DNA of 64,000 bases from Linnemannia hyalina (GCA_019671135.1 JAHRHY010000001.1:4092001-4156000), one strand, 5' to 3'; positions 18,559 to 29,473 are shown, counted from the stretch's first letter. Notes: generated from the sequence alone by a model not told the origin. Made by a program: numbers and translations.

Positions 18559-19052
18559 GCGGCCCCTCCATGTGCAGAGGATATAAAAAAGCATATAAAA
18601 AATATCCAAAGTCCAAGGAACGGAGTGTTGACTTCCATAACTGACATATCTCTTCATAGTGGGCAATAGAACACAGAATAAAATAGCAATAGACAGCACA
18701 AGATTTTTTAAAATGTAATCTCTCCTCTGTATTTCGCTCCAAAGATACAGTTGAGAGTACAAGTGTTTTAGATGATCAGATACAAGAACTACCCTGCTGA
18801 ATCTTGCAGTGGGGGGTACAGTTTAATAGTAGATGGAGACATTCAAGAGATTGGTGTGCAAAAAATAAGAAGACTTTGTTGTTTGAAGAATATCATAGTA
18901 TTTAGTAGGATAGTTAACAAAAAATGTTACAATGGTTGTCTTACATGCTTGGTATCATATATACATTCTCATCTCATAGTCGCTATGGATATCATCGAGA
19001 TCTACAGAGATGTAACAAACACCATATGATAATTTGGACGTGAAAGGCCTCC
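18559..19052. mobile_element. MITE copy M3
   Basis: This is a third 494-bp copy of the M1/M2 family, same orientation as M2, starting GCGGCCCCTCC and ending AAAGGCCTCC. The left flank is TTA, the expected PIF/Harbinger target. The right flank is CTT and does not match. It abuts the R4 repeat, so the right side may have rearranged after insertion. M1 and M3 share long identical stretches. Confidence 0.75.
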
Positions 19053-19515
19053 CTTGCATTCAAGATACCGCAACAGAACTCGCGTTCTTGGCGGCATCAG
19101 ACCGGTGCGTTTCCTAAGTGCCTCTTTCGTCATATCGACTCTTTTTAAAAAAAATTGACACTGACGGTAGTAGAAGTATTAAGCACACACATTCTCATTT
19201 ACGTCAGTGCTTAAACAACCCTTAGATTTCACTATATTACAGTCGAGCAGCTCTCTAAAAAGAGCGCCATATGAGTATTACATGTCAGAATATCCAGATA
19301 ATCTGACATTAGTGGAATGTCAGAATAGCATTTTCTTGAAAAAGATAATTTGACAGCTCATGTCAGATTAGCCAGGAAAACATTATTCTGACATCAATGT
19401 CAGATTAGTTATTCTGACATCCAATGAAAAAAATATGGTTAAGTCAGATTATCTCATATAAGCTTATTCTGACATTACAGTCAGATTAGTTATTCTGACA
19501 TCTAATGTCAGTTTA
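19053..19515. repeat. Dispersed AT-rich repeat with TCTGACA motifs (R4)
   Basis: The repeat aligns by eye with 7222-7570. The left 210 bp carry the 'ttcaagataccgcaa' to 'agcgccatatgag' segment, and the right 250 bp carry about a dozen TCTGACA/TGTCAGA motifs. It encodes nothing recognisable. The right edge adjoins a possible Tc1-type remnant. Confidence 0.6.
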
Positions 19516-19517
19516 TC

Positions 19518-19815
19518 TTATTCCCGTAGTGCACTTCGACGAGTATCTGACATACTCTTTTGTTTGTCATTGAAGCCTGACGATTGTGTTTTTTGTTCTT
19601 TTATTCTTACGCTGTAGGCAAAGTTCATCACATTCATTTTTTTGTCGCATCGCAAGCCAGCAATACCCGATTGTGAGTTTGAGATGTTATTTTGAACATG
19701 GCTTTCACAGCGTGTTGCCGTCATGTCATTGATCGTTAACCATTGATAAAAAGTCGTTTGTCTCAAAAAACCATTAATCAACGTGTAGGGGATCAAATAC
19801 TTTTGTCAATGAAAC
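19518..19815. mobile_element. Possible Tc1/mariner remnant
   Basis: The sequence GGGGATCAAATACTTTTGTC at 19789-19808 resembles the inner part of many Tc1-type terminal repeats (complement: caaaagtatttgatcccc). The rest of the stretch is AT-rich and has no intact transposase. No partner terminal repeat was found. This is a weak call based on one motif. Confidence 0.25.
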
Positions 19816-20086
19816 GGACCTCATATGAACATCATTATAGCGACGTGTTTGGAGGCGCATTGGCGATGCCCTTCTTTTTATTTCGCGTTATTCCTTTTTT
19901 TTTTTCTGCTTTTCTACCCTCGGTTCAATTTCATACACCACACAACGTCGAACCTCCCCGACAATGTCGCCAGACAGACAGCCATGAACGCGAAGCTCAG
20001 GACCTCAGGATCTTATTGGATTGTTGCATATGCATGAGTCCTGCCAAGCATGGAACTACATAACAAACTTGACTGGATCCCAGGAC

Positions 20087-20323
20087 TCATGTTATCCTCG
20101 AACGCACTTTCCCCCCTTTATCGAAGAAGTGGATAAAGTCAATGGTATACCATATCAACGAAGTGAAATCCTTGGACCAAGCCTTGCAAACGCGAACGCA
20201 GGAGATGGCATCCTCCAAGGAGACTAAGCTACTGACCCGGGCTTTGATCTCGGGGATTTGGAGTGGATTCTTCTCGACTGAAGGGTTTATCATGATTGAG
20301 GTGTAAATAGGTGCAAGCGACAT
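20087..20323 (-). pseudogene. Truncated F-box-like protein, N-terminal exon only
   Basis: The frame starts at the ATG at 20323 and encodes MSLAPIYTSIM, then 'NPLQIPEIKARVSSLVSLE', then 'DAISCVRVCKAW' and 'FTSLIWYTIDF'. This is the IPEI...VCKxW pattern of the F-box-like N-termini of large Mortierella LRR proteins, which recruit substrates to SCF ubiquitin ligases. The similarity stops after 'FIHFFDKGGK', where a GTGCGT could be a donor, but no following LRR exon was found. The downstream DNA resembles mobile-element remnants. It is probably a truncated gene, or less likely a first exon whose partners were not recognised. Confidence 0.5.
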
Positions 20324-20734
20324 AATCAAAAGGACTCAATGAGAGAGGATGTTCATTTTATATGCAAGGAAAGAGAAAGGGCAGAATGAAGCCCCAAGAT
20401 GTTGTCTTTTTTTATGTTAAAGGCGCGTGTTTGTACGTATGCGGCATATTCAAAACACAAATTAAGTGACACATGCTTGACTCTATCCCTTCGATTGTCA
20501 AGAAGACACAACACAGGTAGTGCGGACTGAATGAAGATATATAGCGATTGAATAGAAAAAATTGTCAGTTAGTGGCTTAGAATTAATCGGACAGTTTTTT
20601 GCGTCTTTCCAGGGAAAAGCTGGAAGGAAGCCCCGCAGCCGCAGGGGGAAAAAAATAAAAAGCCTATGGCGAACACAATAATCACGTAAGAGTGTTTGTG
20701 TTTATGTCCTATCTTCCTCACTCCGTACGCATTG

Positions 20735-23700
20735 ATGGACGAGGAGGAGGAAGAGCAGGGAGAGCGACTTCTAGAAGAGGAACGACTTCAAGCACAGGGG
20801 GCCGACGAGGAAGAGGAGGTGTATCATGATGGACCGAAGCCGTTTGATGAGGCCAACTACCCTCTTCATTTTTTCTACGAGCATTACTTCGCACAGTTCC
20901 CAATGGATAAGACACTACAAGACACTGATAGCGATTATAGCGCCAGTAGTGCGGATGAAGATGACTCCGAGAACGATGAGGATAAACCTGCAGAGGCAGC
21001 TCATACCCATACCTCTATCATGACACGCAGAAGAAAGGCGCAGGGATGGGTCCAACCACCAGTGAAGAAGTCACGGTTAGACCAGCGTACAAGGGTGAGG
21101 CCAAGTCGACTTCAAGATGTCGGGGACGTCGAGGATGTTGAGAGTGCTGAGGGCGGTGAAGGACTGCAAACATCATGATCAGGATCAGTCTACCGCAGCG
21201 ACGGTATCGATGCAGAGGTCGGGAGAATCTTTTGAGAAGTACCAACAGCGTATGAGATGGGACCGAGAGCTTGATGCCATGAAGGCGAGTTCCCTGAACA
21301 AGGCCAAAGAATCCAATCCCAATAAGGTCAAGCTCAACAAGAAGGAGTTGGATGCCGTTCATTTGAGACACAGGGAAAAACTTGCCCTATACGAGTCGTC
21401 AGACTTGCGAATTCAACAACATGCGAGAGGCACCAGGACGGCATATGGTCAATTTCATCGGCATTGGAGGGTAGGTACTATTTCTTAATTATTGCTTCTA
21501 ACATTTTCATGATTTATCGGTTTTGATTTTAACTTTATTTATTGGATTCATATTATCTACTTTACCCGTAGAGATGGTGCAAGCGGAAAGGATACCGGAT
21601 GGAAGAGAGTAGGAAGGTCGATTTTCGAGTCCAGTACGAGAAGTTCTTTCTTTGGTTGAGAGAAGGCACGGCAGTGGAAGGATATGATGGTGAGGGGGAT
21701 CGTAAGATGGCAGTTTTGCCTTTCTTTGCGACGAGCAATGTCCAGGTCTCTGAGTACAGTGCCAATGGGAGGGGAAGGGCCATATCCAGGCGTATTAGGT
21801 GAGCTATAATCATGTGTATCACCTAGACGAGGAGTACAAATGGGCTCTTCGTCCCTGAATTAAGCAGACCCCTTTCTTTGTTTCATTGTTCACTTTTTCC
21901 TATGCTAACACTACCCATCACTATCATTACCCTGGTTAATATTTTCTATTAGAGATCTGCCCAGCCTATCAACACTACTCCAACATATCAACGGCGTTAA
22001 CGACCTTCGCATGTCGCAAGGGAACAATGGATTTTTGAAGGAAGGAGGAGGTCCCATAAGTGCCATACGTGGTGCAGCAGTCGATGCAATCACCAGCGCT
22101 TACAAAACACGAATTGCCGGCGACCCAAGGACGGAATCAAAGAAATACGCTACCATCAATCATGCAGACGGAAGGGAACTCGACAAATTGCAGGATGTAA
22201 TGAAGGCGGCATGGATGGATCGATACCCCAAGGACGAGGACAGCAAAGGCGGCAAGAATCAGCCCCATAAGCTCACCAGTCTCCGCGCCCGTCTGATTGT
22301 CTCTTGGAAGCATTTTATGATGATGCGAGGAGAGAACATTCGAATGGCCCAATTGCCTCATATCAATTTCCACCACTTCGCAAACTTGACTGGTGCAATC
22401 ACCGGGCCCCGACCGAGTACTTTCGCCATTGTCCTGATCATGACACAAGGAAAAACTCTACGACATGGTGGCTGCACCTACGGCGTTGCTGTTAGGAATT
22501 CGGAGGTGGGAATTTGTCCAGTTGGGTCTCTTGCATTTTACTTGTTTTATCTTTGGCAGTCGGTAAGTACGCATGCTATCACAATCGTTTAATCTTCTTT
22601 ATTATTTAATATTTGAATTCAAACTTACCTACCTTTAATTTCTCTCTCTCTCTCGCTTCTTTTTACAGCAGGAGGAGGGTAAACCCGATTTCAACGACAG
22701 CAGATGGCGCAATATTTACTTGGTTCATGGAAACGGCAAAAAGAAACAAAACAAACAACTTTCACCAAACGCACATTTGGACGGCATGGCTCGATTATTC
22801 AGGGCGACAGGAATTGTGACGAATCAACCTACATACTTCTATCGCCACTCAGGAGCCAACCATGCGCACGACGCTGGAGCCTCTCTATCAGCCATTCAAA
22901 TACATGGCGGCTGGCAACCTAACGGCGGCAGCCGCCTCAATACCCACTACCTGCATCCCCTCCCAAAAGGCGTCGCATATGCTATGGCTGGTGCTTTTCA
23001 ACCTGGTCTACCTCCATGGATCAAGCGCGATTGTCTCACACCGCCGGTCGAGCTTCAGCAACATATCTTTCCTTTCATTGAGGAGGACTACTTTACGGAA
23101 TGCCCAGACTGGCTTCTATGGACCAGGAATATTATGGAGGGCAGGAGCGAGCTTGATGGCAGACCCAACCCTATGCCAATGCCGGACGAGTCCAACCGAT
23201 CTGCCGTTTTACGACTCAAGTTTTTACTCCTTCTTGTACACCTAAGAAAGGTCCTGCTACAGGATGCAGCAGCCCTTCTGGAACTCAAACCCAAGGATGG
23301 AGTCCTGTACGGCCATCACCACGTCTTCAACCTCCCTGTCTTCAAGAGCCCCGAGTTTCTCGTATTCAAGGAGCGACTTGTAGCAAAGATGCTCACCCTT
23401 GCACCTCCTCAATCGGACAGTCTACGCCACAACGCTCCATACTTAGAAGCAGAGTTTCGACTTTTAAATTCGGTGATGGCAGAAGGACTCCAAACAATCA
23501 AACGACGACTCGACCAGGCAACAAAGGAATTTTCGGCAGAATTTAAAGAGTTACTTCGAAACAGCACCAACACCATCACCAACACCATCAAAACAGTATC
23601 ATCTGCCCAGTCGGCCACCCATCTAGCTGCTATCGGGGACGACCAGGATCTACACGCCCAAGCCATGCTTATGGTACTACAGGCGATGCCAGGTCTCTAT

Positions 23701-24468
23701 CGCCAGAGTCTCCTCCAGTTGAAGCGGCTTAAAAGTCCGGCAACAGCTGCCACTACCGTATCAGCACCACTTCAACCCGAACCTATTCCTCTTCCCCAGC
23801 GAAACCAACAGTCAAATCTAGCCACACCACTGGAGAATCATCTGGACGACACGGACGATTATGCAGTGGAGGCTGTAGAGTTGGAGACGCCGTCATTCGA
23901 GCAGCTGGATGCGATGGATGTGGTTGAGAATTTGGCACAGGCGACACAGGATGTTGCTCCTCAGCTACTATCAATGCAAGTACAGTCGGCACCTTCTTCT
24001 AGACCCAACTTGAGCTTGGAGGAGCGACTAGACATGCTGGCAGTTGAGGTAGCTGAGAGTCGTTGCATTATCGAGTTTGACGTTTCTGGTGGGTTTACCT
24101 ATGAGATGATTTCTCGATCAAGACCGCTGGAGGAACACTGGGAGGAATGGTTCTATGGTTTGAACCGAGATGGCCTCCAACAACCTTCGATCTATTGGTT
24201 GAATGGGGTCCACAGGCGTCACACTTTTGCCAATAGCCATATTGCCGCTACGGCTTGGAGATATGTCGACCCAACCAAAAACAGAAATATCTATAACGTT
24301 TTATGGACCTTCAAGAAAGCCGTCGTGCGAGGTGTTCTGAAGATTATGTTGGAGCGTGAGGGCGATATCAGGGACAGGGAGAAAGCAGCTCTCGCGGAGG
24401 TGGCGGCTTCAATCCAACATACCACCACAACATTGAACCAGTTTCAAAAAATGAATAGAAAGAACTGA
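20735..24468 (+). CDS. Crypton-type tyrosine recombinase (NDC10_II-like plus GCR1_C domain), 5 exons
   Basis: Proposed exons are 20735-21118, 21183-21470, 21572-21798, 21953-22562 and 22669-24468, about 1102 residues. Introns 2-4 have clear GT-AG ends (GTAGGT, GTGAGC, GTAAGT) and keep phase. The first junction lacks a good donor and may be a frameshift. Seen: acidic N-terminus (about 1-100); SAM-like core-binding part with 'TRTAYGQFHRHWR/RWCKRKG' (about 210-260); catalytic half with 'MMMRGENIR' (Arg about 424), 'GKTLRHGG', 'FYRHSGANHAHDAG' (about 562), 'IHGGW' and 'THYL' (nucleophile Tyr about 595); and a C-terminal 'YEMISRSRPLEEHWEEW...WR' block (about 980-1080) typical of GCR1_C. YR plus GCR1_C is the Crypton plan, and the core resembles Ndc10. 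It would cut and rejoin element DNA in the nucleus. A second ATG lies upstream at 20696. Element ends were not found. Confidence 0.75.
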
Positions 24469-25179
24469 TATGAAATAAACTATAGTATTTAAGCGTACGT
24501 TAGTATCTCTCAGTTTGTTATTGTTACCTCGACTTATTGTGTTATTGTGCTTTGCTTTTGGATTTGTATCTCCTTCACCCCTCCCACCTTCGCCATCCCT
24601 AGACACAACATCTCCCCTCCCCAGCTCCAGCCATGCTGCCTACTAGGTGTACATAAATACCCTTTTCCACAATAGTATCTCCCAGCCCTGGAACGACATT
24701 TCCAACAACACTATCAAGGGAATTCAAACTGTCATAGCCCAGAACGACCACTCGTTACTCTTAAGTCGTATGCCTTCGAAATAAAATAATACTTCTGGTC
24801 TGGATTTGTGAAGTACGTTGAATTGCACTCTCAAGTTAATTGAATTGACTAGCCACGTGAGGAATAAAAAAAATGAAATTGTCTACTTTGTCGTAGGCAT
24901 AAGTGTCAGGGCGGTGATTTTATTATGGGCTTCATTCAGGGTTTGCTACTGTAGAATAGGGGCAGTATGACGAACGCAAGTGAACAAAGCATCACAACGC
25001 GACCTTGAATTCTAATGAAGCAAGAATTGAAAGAGCCGACATCGGAGAAAAGCCAAAATCACATTAAACGTTACCACTAGCCAGGTATGTTTCACTCGCT
25101 ACCATTTACATCATTTTTTCTGGGAGTGATGTTGTTATTACAACTTATGGACGCACATGTGTAGCTCGATTGCTTTCCA
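24469..25179. other. Intergenic, nothing recognised
   Basis: AT-rich sequence after the Crypton stop codon. It presumably includes the 3' UTR and right terminus of the element, but no repeat matching the left side was seen. Confidence 0.4.
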
Positions 25180-25186
25180 TATAAAT
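25180..25186 (+). promoter_or_regulatory. TATA-like box upstream of F-box gene
   Basis: TATAAAT lies 80 bp before the ATG at 25266 and only 2 bp before an earlier in-frame ATG at 25188. This spacing favours 25266 as the translation start. Confidence 0.3.
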
Positions 25187-25265
25187 TATGGGTCAGTATG
25201 ATCGGAATCTTCCGCTTCTTTTTTTTTCTTTCATACACTTCTCATATTATCATTATCCTTCCTTG

Positions 25266-26027
25266 ATGTCCAGCTCCAAGGCCACTCATGTATGCCGCTT
25301 CAACGTGGGCATCAAACCCCAGATGAAAGTCCGAACACACGACCAGATAGACAAGCGAGTGCCTCCAGAAATCTGGGAACAAATCTTCAGTCACCTCTAC
25401 CCATCGCAGCTCTCCCGGATGTCGATGGTCAACAATAACTTGAACGTGATCGTATCATCATTAGAGGTCTGGCCGCGGATGTTTTATGCAGCTCATGGAC
25501 CCAAGGCACAATTGCGACCGCTTATGTCTATCCCCAGGTTCAAGAGCAGCTACATGATGTTCATGTGTGCATTGAGTCTTCTCGTCTGCGAAAAGTGCTT
25601 TGGTCTGACACGACACAACGCCGACAAACTCTACAAGCTGCCCCTTCCTATTCCCGTCCTGCTCCCGAGACGATCCACAGACGCGATCAAGTACGTGGGT
25701 GACAGGTTTGATCCAAACTGGACCATTCGGATGTGCCTCCCGTGCCGACAGGGCCATATTTCGGACTTGGAGGAACCTGTCCCACAACTTGATTTAGAAG
25801 ATCGGATAAATTGGAACAGCTTGCTCAACAAATATCCCTGTGCAGAGGAGACGCCGGAGTTACCTCGTCGACATTTCCACAACCAAGGGATTTGTGAATT
25901 AGATGCCTTAAATCGTATGCGACGACACTTTGGCGGTGATATTGGGATCAAGGCTTTTAAGGTCTCCACAAAAGCATATGATGAGACGACAGAGACCAGG
26001 GTTCGCTGGTATCAACTCCAAGAGTAG
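25266..26027 (+). CDS. F-box domain protein with CxxC pairs
   Basis: This single-exon frame has 253 codons from the ATG at 25266. An upstream in-frame ATG at 25188 abuts a TATA-like box and would add a hydrophobic leader unlikely to be translated. Residues about 30-75 (VPPEIWEQIFSHLYPSQL, then 'RMSMVNNN' and 'EVWPRMF') are a recognisable F-box, the Skp1-binding module of SCF ubiquitin ligases. Two cysteine pairs follow, CEKCFG and CLPCRQGH, spaced like a zinc-binding ribbon. The C-terminal third has no motif that I recognise. The gene stands alone between the Crypton and small frames of unknown status. Its substrate cannot be told from sequence. Confidence 0.75.
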   Translation: MSSSKATHVCRFNVGIKPQMKVRTHDQIDKRVPPEIWEQIFSHLYPSQLSRMSMVNNNLNVIVSSLEVWPRMFYAAHGPKAQLRPLMSIPRFKSSYMMFMCALSLLVCEKCFGLTRHNADKLYKLPLPIPVLLPRRSTDAIKYVGDRFDPNWTIRMCLPCRQGHISDLEEPVPQLDLEDRINWNSLLNKYPCAEETPELPRRHFHNQGICELDALNRMRRHFGGDIGIKAFKVSTKAYDETTETRVRWYQLQE

Positions 26028-26192
26028 AGGCTGTTATATCAAAAAAAAATAAGAAATGAGTATACACGCGTGCGCACGCACTAGTCAGTGGTTTCACGCA
26101 AAGTGGTCGCAACACTTAAACGAAATAAAAGTTAGTACAGGTAATGAAGCAAGGATTGGAACAGTGACATCAAGAGTCAAAAAGCAACGTCG

Positions 26193-26510
26193 CTATGAAC
26201 GCTTGGCTGCAACAAGCCAGTTACCCCACAATGGAGACAGGGGTACATACATTCGAGGGTATCTTAGAACTTCAGTCGCGTCAAGATGGTGTTGGCCACG
26301 TGACGACCCAATCAAATTCCATGTCGCGTTCGCGTTCGATCCAGAGGGTAAAGGATCATCTAGGTCCTGGTCGGCCATGTCAATGTCCTCAGCGATAGAA
26401 GCAGAGGACGAGGATGAGGTGATGACAAAGGCGTCAGTGGCATTGATGTCCAGCTGTTGAAGAGTGGGGAGCTTAGCATTGTTGCTGTTGGAAGTAGTCT
26501 TGATTGACAT
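26193..26510 (-). CDS. Hypothetical small protein, uncertain
   Basis: This ATG frame of 105 codons begins MSIKTTSNSNNAKLPTLQQL and is polar and Ser/Asp-rich in the middle ('SSSSSASIAEDIDMADQDLD'). No domain was recognised. A long TTTTTA tract (26523-26561) lies just upstream, as expected for an AT-rich promoter or 5' leader. The last third could be intronic, and the true C-terminus is unknown. It could be a non-coding frame. Confidence 0.25.
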   Translation of the reverse strand: MSIKTTSNSNNAKLPTLQQLDINATDAFVITSSSSSASIAEDIDMADQDLDDPLPSGSNANATWNLIGSSRGQHHLDATEVLRYPRMYVPLSPLWGNWLVAAKRS

Positions 26511-27054
26511 GGTAAAGGATGTTTTTTATTTTTTTTTATTTTTTATTTTTTATTTTTTTTTCTCTGTTATGAGTGTGTGAGCAAGTTCTTAGAGTGATAT
26601 CTTTCCAAAGATAACCTGGTTATCTGTTGCCTACGATCACGAAATAAACGTAGAGACATTCACTCATGCTGACAAAGTAGAGTCTCGTCAATAGAGGCGA
26701 ATCACCCTGCGCGTACATCTGTTCAAACCGTATCGCTTGATGGATGTACTTTGATCTCGCAATAATAGCAATATTGTTGATCCTAGAGAAAGAAAGAAAC
26801 AAACATTGTTGGTTTATATCTCCAAATGTTTGGCACGCACAGTAGAGTAAAGGTACCGCACTCAAGGTGCATCATAGCTCAGTAGAATGTCATGCGGTGA
26901 CACTCAGAGCCGCTCCATCCGATGATGCATAGGAACAAACATGCTATGACGGGGGAGTATATTTTATCGTGAGAGAAAAGACTGTAGATTCAGTTATTTA
27001 TTCTGAGTTTGTCCCAGATCAAATGTGTGCCTACCTGTATTCTTGTCAGGGGTA
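26511..27054. other. Intergenic with one possible orphan exon
   Basis: On the minus strand a CTCTAG acceptor-like site near 26783 precedes a frame (INNIAIIARSKYIHQAIRF...) that ends at 26620. It reads like protein, but no donor in the right phase joins it to the frame at 27055-27534. Otherwise this is AT-rich intergenic DNA with an A/T homopolymer tract near 26523-26561. Confidence 0.3.
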
Positions 27055-27534
27055 TCATGATATGATGTTCTTGACGACCTGGATTTTTGTCTCCATCATA
27101 TGATTGTATGACCAGTACTCATGGTCCTGGGGGTTGATGATGGTACCGTTGTCGATGGATGGGTCGGTTGCCGTGTCGAGCATGCCAGGCGTTTCGCACG
27201 GTCGGTGGATGGCTTGAGCAGCAGCATATGTTTTCGAGGATTGAAGGTGCACAAGAAGGGATTGGGCGTTTCGTATTGCTACAGAGCCTATCTTGCCTTC
27301 ATCGCGTTGAATCGCCCATAATTGAGGTGGGACAACATCACAAAGATAATTATGAGTCGATCGCTGGGGCGTTATAGTGCTGTTCCTCCTGTCAACGTAT
27401 GGGTGCGCGCGTTTGGGCGATGTCCTCCGTGGCGGTGTTCTGCAGCTGTCGCCAGTAGAGCAAGGAAGGGACAGGGTGTTGTCTCCTTGGGAGGGACCAG
27501 ATGAGGAAGCAGGGGAAGCATTGTCGTTGTTCAT
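27055..27534 (-). CDS. Hypothetical protein, 159 residues
   Basis: The ATG frame (MNNDNASPASSSGPSQGDN...) is Ser/Pro/Arg-rich for its first 65 residues. A more structured part follows with 'LCDVVPPQLWAIQRDEGK' and 'EYWSYNHMMETKIQVVKNI'. No family was recognised. The codon pattern and the polar-then-helical composition suggest coding, but there is no independent support such as splice sites. It lies 200 bp from a Fanzor-like fragment on the other strand. It may be an exon of a larger gene. Confidence 0.35.
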   Translation of the reverse strand: MNNDNASPASSSGPSQGDNTLSLPCSTGDSCRTPPRRTSPKRAHPYVDRRNSTITPQRSTHNYLCDVVPPQLWAIQRDEGKIGSVAIRNAQSLLVHLQSSKTYAAAQAIHRPCETPGMLDTATDPSIDNGTIINPQDHEYWSYNHMMETKIQVVKNIIS

Positions 27535-27741
27535 GATGTGTGGGTTTTTGTTGTGTTGTCGAGAAGGAGAGTTGTTGGGAGATGAGTGAATGAGTGAATG
27601 AGTGTCATTAGAAATGAATACGTAAATCCATGTTGTGAATTCGTTAAGAATATTCGGTGTAAAACTGGCGAATAGCGAAATTAAGAGAGGGATCTGTTAA
27701 ATTCTGGGCGAAGAGTGGATAATGTTTATGAGAATAACTAA

Positions 27742-28128
27742 TATGTATACTACACCTCCAAGAAGTGCCCCGAATGTGGTCTCTTTGTGGCTCAGGTTAA
27801 CATACGCCGCTTCTATTGCTCGCACTTTCTTGTTTGCCATCACCGGGACGTGGTGGCCGCGGAGAGTATGGCTAACGTCGTGCAGGGCCATCTTCTCAAG
27901 CAGGAGAGGCCGGAGTACCTCCAACCCATGGCCCAAGACGGATCGCTTCCTTGGAAGAAGAAGCGCGAAGTTGGACCAAGTACGAGCTTGATCAGTACCG
28001 GGACCAGCATTCCCACCACCACCTCCTCCAACGAAACCACAGGACGCCACAAAAGGGTCCAGTCTGTCAGTAAACATAGCATTATTAGTGCTGATATGCA
28101 GTGGGTCTGTTGCAGTCTGTTTCACTGA
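27742..28128 (+). pseudogene. Fanzor/TnpB-like C-terminal fragment (RuvC end and zinc ribbon), decayed
   Basis: Following an in-frame stop at 27739, the frame reads YVYYTSKKCPECGLFVAQV, then 'RRFYCSHFLVCHHRDVVAAESM', then 'QERPEYLQP' and 'GSLPW'. The pattern TSxxCPxCG...RxFxC...HRDxxAAxxM is that of the OrfB_Zn_ribbon of TnpB and its eukaryotic relatives, the Fanzor RNA-guided nucleases. It covers the end of the RuvC domain, including the last catalytic Asp (in HRD), and the zinc ribbon. The expected fourth Cys is Phe (CSHF). Everything N-terminal is missing, so the fragment cannot act as a nuclease. Antisense frames over the same bases look like shadows. Confidence 0.6.
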
Positions 28129-28611
28129 TACAATATTCGCACAGTTGGAGAGTCAGGTGATTGGTCATGGGACCATTGATCGGGCTGTGTTCTGTGATGT
28201 GATGTCAACGTTGGGTTCTGTTCGCGTGGGAATTCGATCACGGAATCGATAGCCCCGACATACGAAGGCCGTTGACCTGTGCAGGCACCTCTGTGTTCGG
28301 GGCATTTTATAGGTATAATGTCAGTCCGACCTCGACCGTGAGCATTGTAGGACTGGTGGGTTTGAACTATATGACCATTAAGTTTGCGAAGCTGTAGGCT
28401 CTCCTTCTCTGCAAGGAGGCTAACACTCGATAGCATGAAAAAACAACTTGGACAAGGTGTCGCTCAAAATGTTATGGTTGTTTCGTTTTATTTAATGGAG
28501 AGAGTGACAGCTATATACATGGCGCCTCCTCTTTAAAAGAGGGGCATTCCTGTGTTATTCTGGTTAGCGCCCTGCTTTCGGAGCAGAGGGGGAAGAGAGA
28601 GAGTAGGGCTT
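28129..28611. other. Intergenic, one unassigned minus-strand frame
   Basis: A 104-codon frame (28122-28436, MLSSVSLLAEKESLQLRKL...) has no recognised domain and partly overlaps the end of the Fanzor-like fragment. It is not called as a gene. Confidence 0.3.
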
Positions 28612-28785
28612 CTATTCGATGGTGTGGCGAACATGATGGCGAAGCGATGGATCGGTTCTGAGCTTGTGCAGAGCGGTAAATAGACCGAAAGCGAGACCAC
28701 CAGACACGAAGGTAATAAGAGGCACGATGTCCTTGGACGGCTTCATGCCTCGAGAGGCTTGTTGGAGGAGTCGAGCAGTATGCAT
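28612..28785 (-). CDS. B12D / NADH-ubiquinone reductase MLRQ-subunit-like small protein
   Basis: This 57-residue protein starts at the ATG at 28785 (MHTARLLQQASRGMKPSKD). The open frame extends further upstream, but that part is a poly-Phe shadow of a T-rich leader. After a short basic N-terminus comes 'DIVPLITFVSGGLAFGLFTAL', a single membrane segment, then 'HKLRTDPSLRHH'. The PL...G...F...R.DP.LR pattern fits the B12D/MLRQ (NDUFA4-like) family of single-span inner mitochondrial membrane proteins tied to complexes I or IV. Fungal members are usually 60-100 residues, so it is at the short end. No intron is needed. The role in the respiratory chain is inferred from the family. Confidence 0.65.
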   Translation of the reverse strand: MHTARLLQQASRGMKPSKDIVPLITFVSGGLAFGLFTALHKLRTDPSLRHHVRHTIE

Positions 28786-29473
28786 GTTTGGACTGTTTTG
28801 ATAGAAAGGAGTGTGTGGGCGAACGCTGTTAGCTGTGGTAATAAAAGAGAATATGAAGAAGAAAAGGAAAAAGAACAAGAAGGTGTTTGAGGGTGCTGTA
28901 ACAAGCAAAAAAAATTAATTGACAAAGGGTCACGTCTGACGCCCGTCAATCACAATCGTTGCATAGTTGTAGGTAAGAACCGTGGGTTGAGACCGGAATC
29001 GCCAGTTAGGTATAGTCGGTGACGTGAAGAAAGAATAATAATATCAAGTGCTCAAGCTGAGTAACGTTTTCTCTTTTGACATATCCAGGGGATGCCTTGG
29101 GCCAGCTGGGGAAAGGTATCATATGGGCGGCCAGTTTTTACATGACCTAGATCAGCCACATGGGCGTAGATCATGGTTTACAAAAGTCCAGCCAGAGTGG
29201 GCCCATTGCAAGTGAACAAAGTCCAAGACAGAGAAATCCGAGCTAGACGAAAATCCAAGTCAAAGAGAAGTAACGGCGGTTGTCGTCTCAGTAGTAGGCT
29301 TTTGTGAATGAGTTTATTTGCTGTGCGGGAATGAGGTGTGGGTTGATAGAGTGAATGCAAAAAGTAAGGAAAAAAGGTTCGATGAAAGAAAACGGAGGAA
29401 GGGAGCACGAAAGAGGTCCTTGCGTGCAACGAACGTTTTACCGAGAAAAAATAACCAGCACGCCCCCACTCGC
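28786..29473. other. Intergenic between two minus-strand genes
   Basis: This presumably holds the promoter of the B12D-like gene and the 3' UTR of the HTH gene. Open frames here have no recognisable domains. Confidence 0.4.

Noticed and set aside
27697..28125. 142-codon minus-strand frame (MKQTATDPLHIST...)
   Set aside because: Antisense to the Fanzor-like segment, which has a specific family pattern; the minus frame has none.
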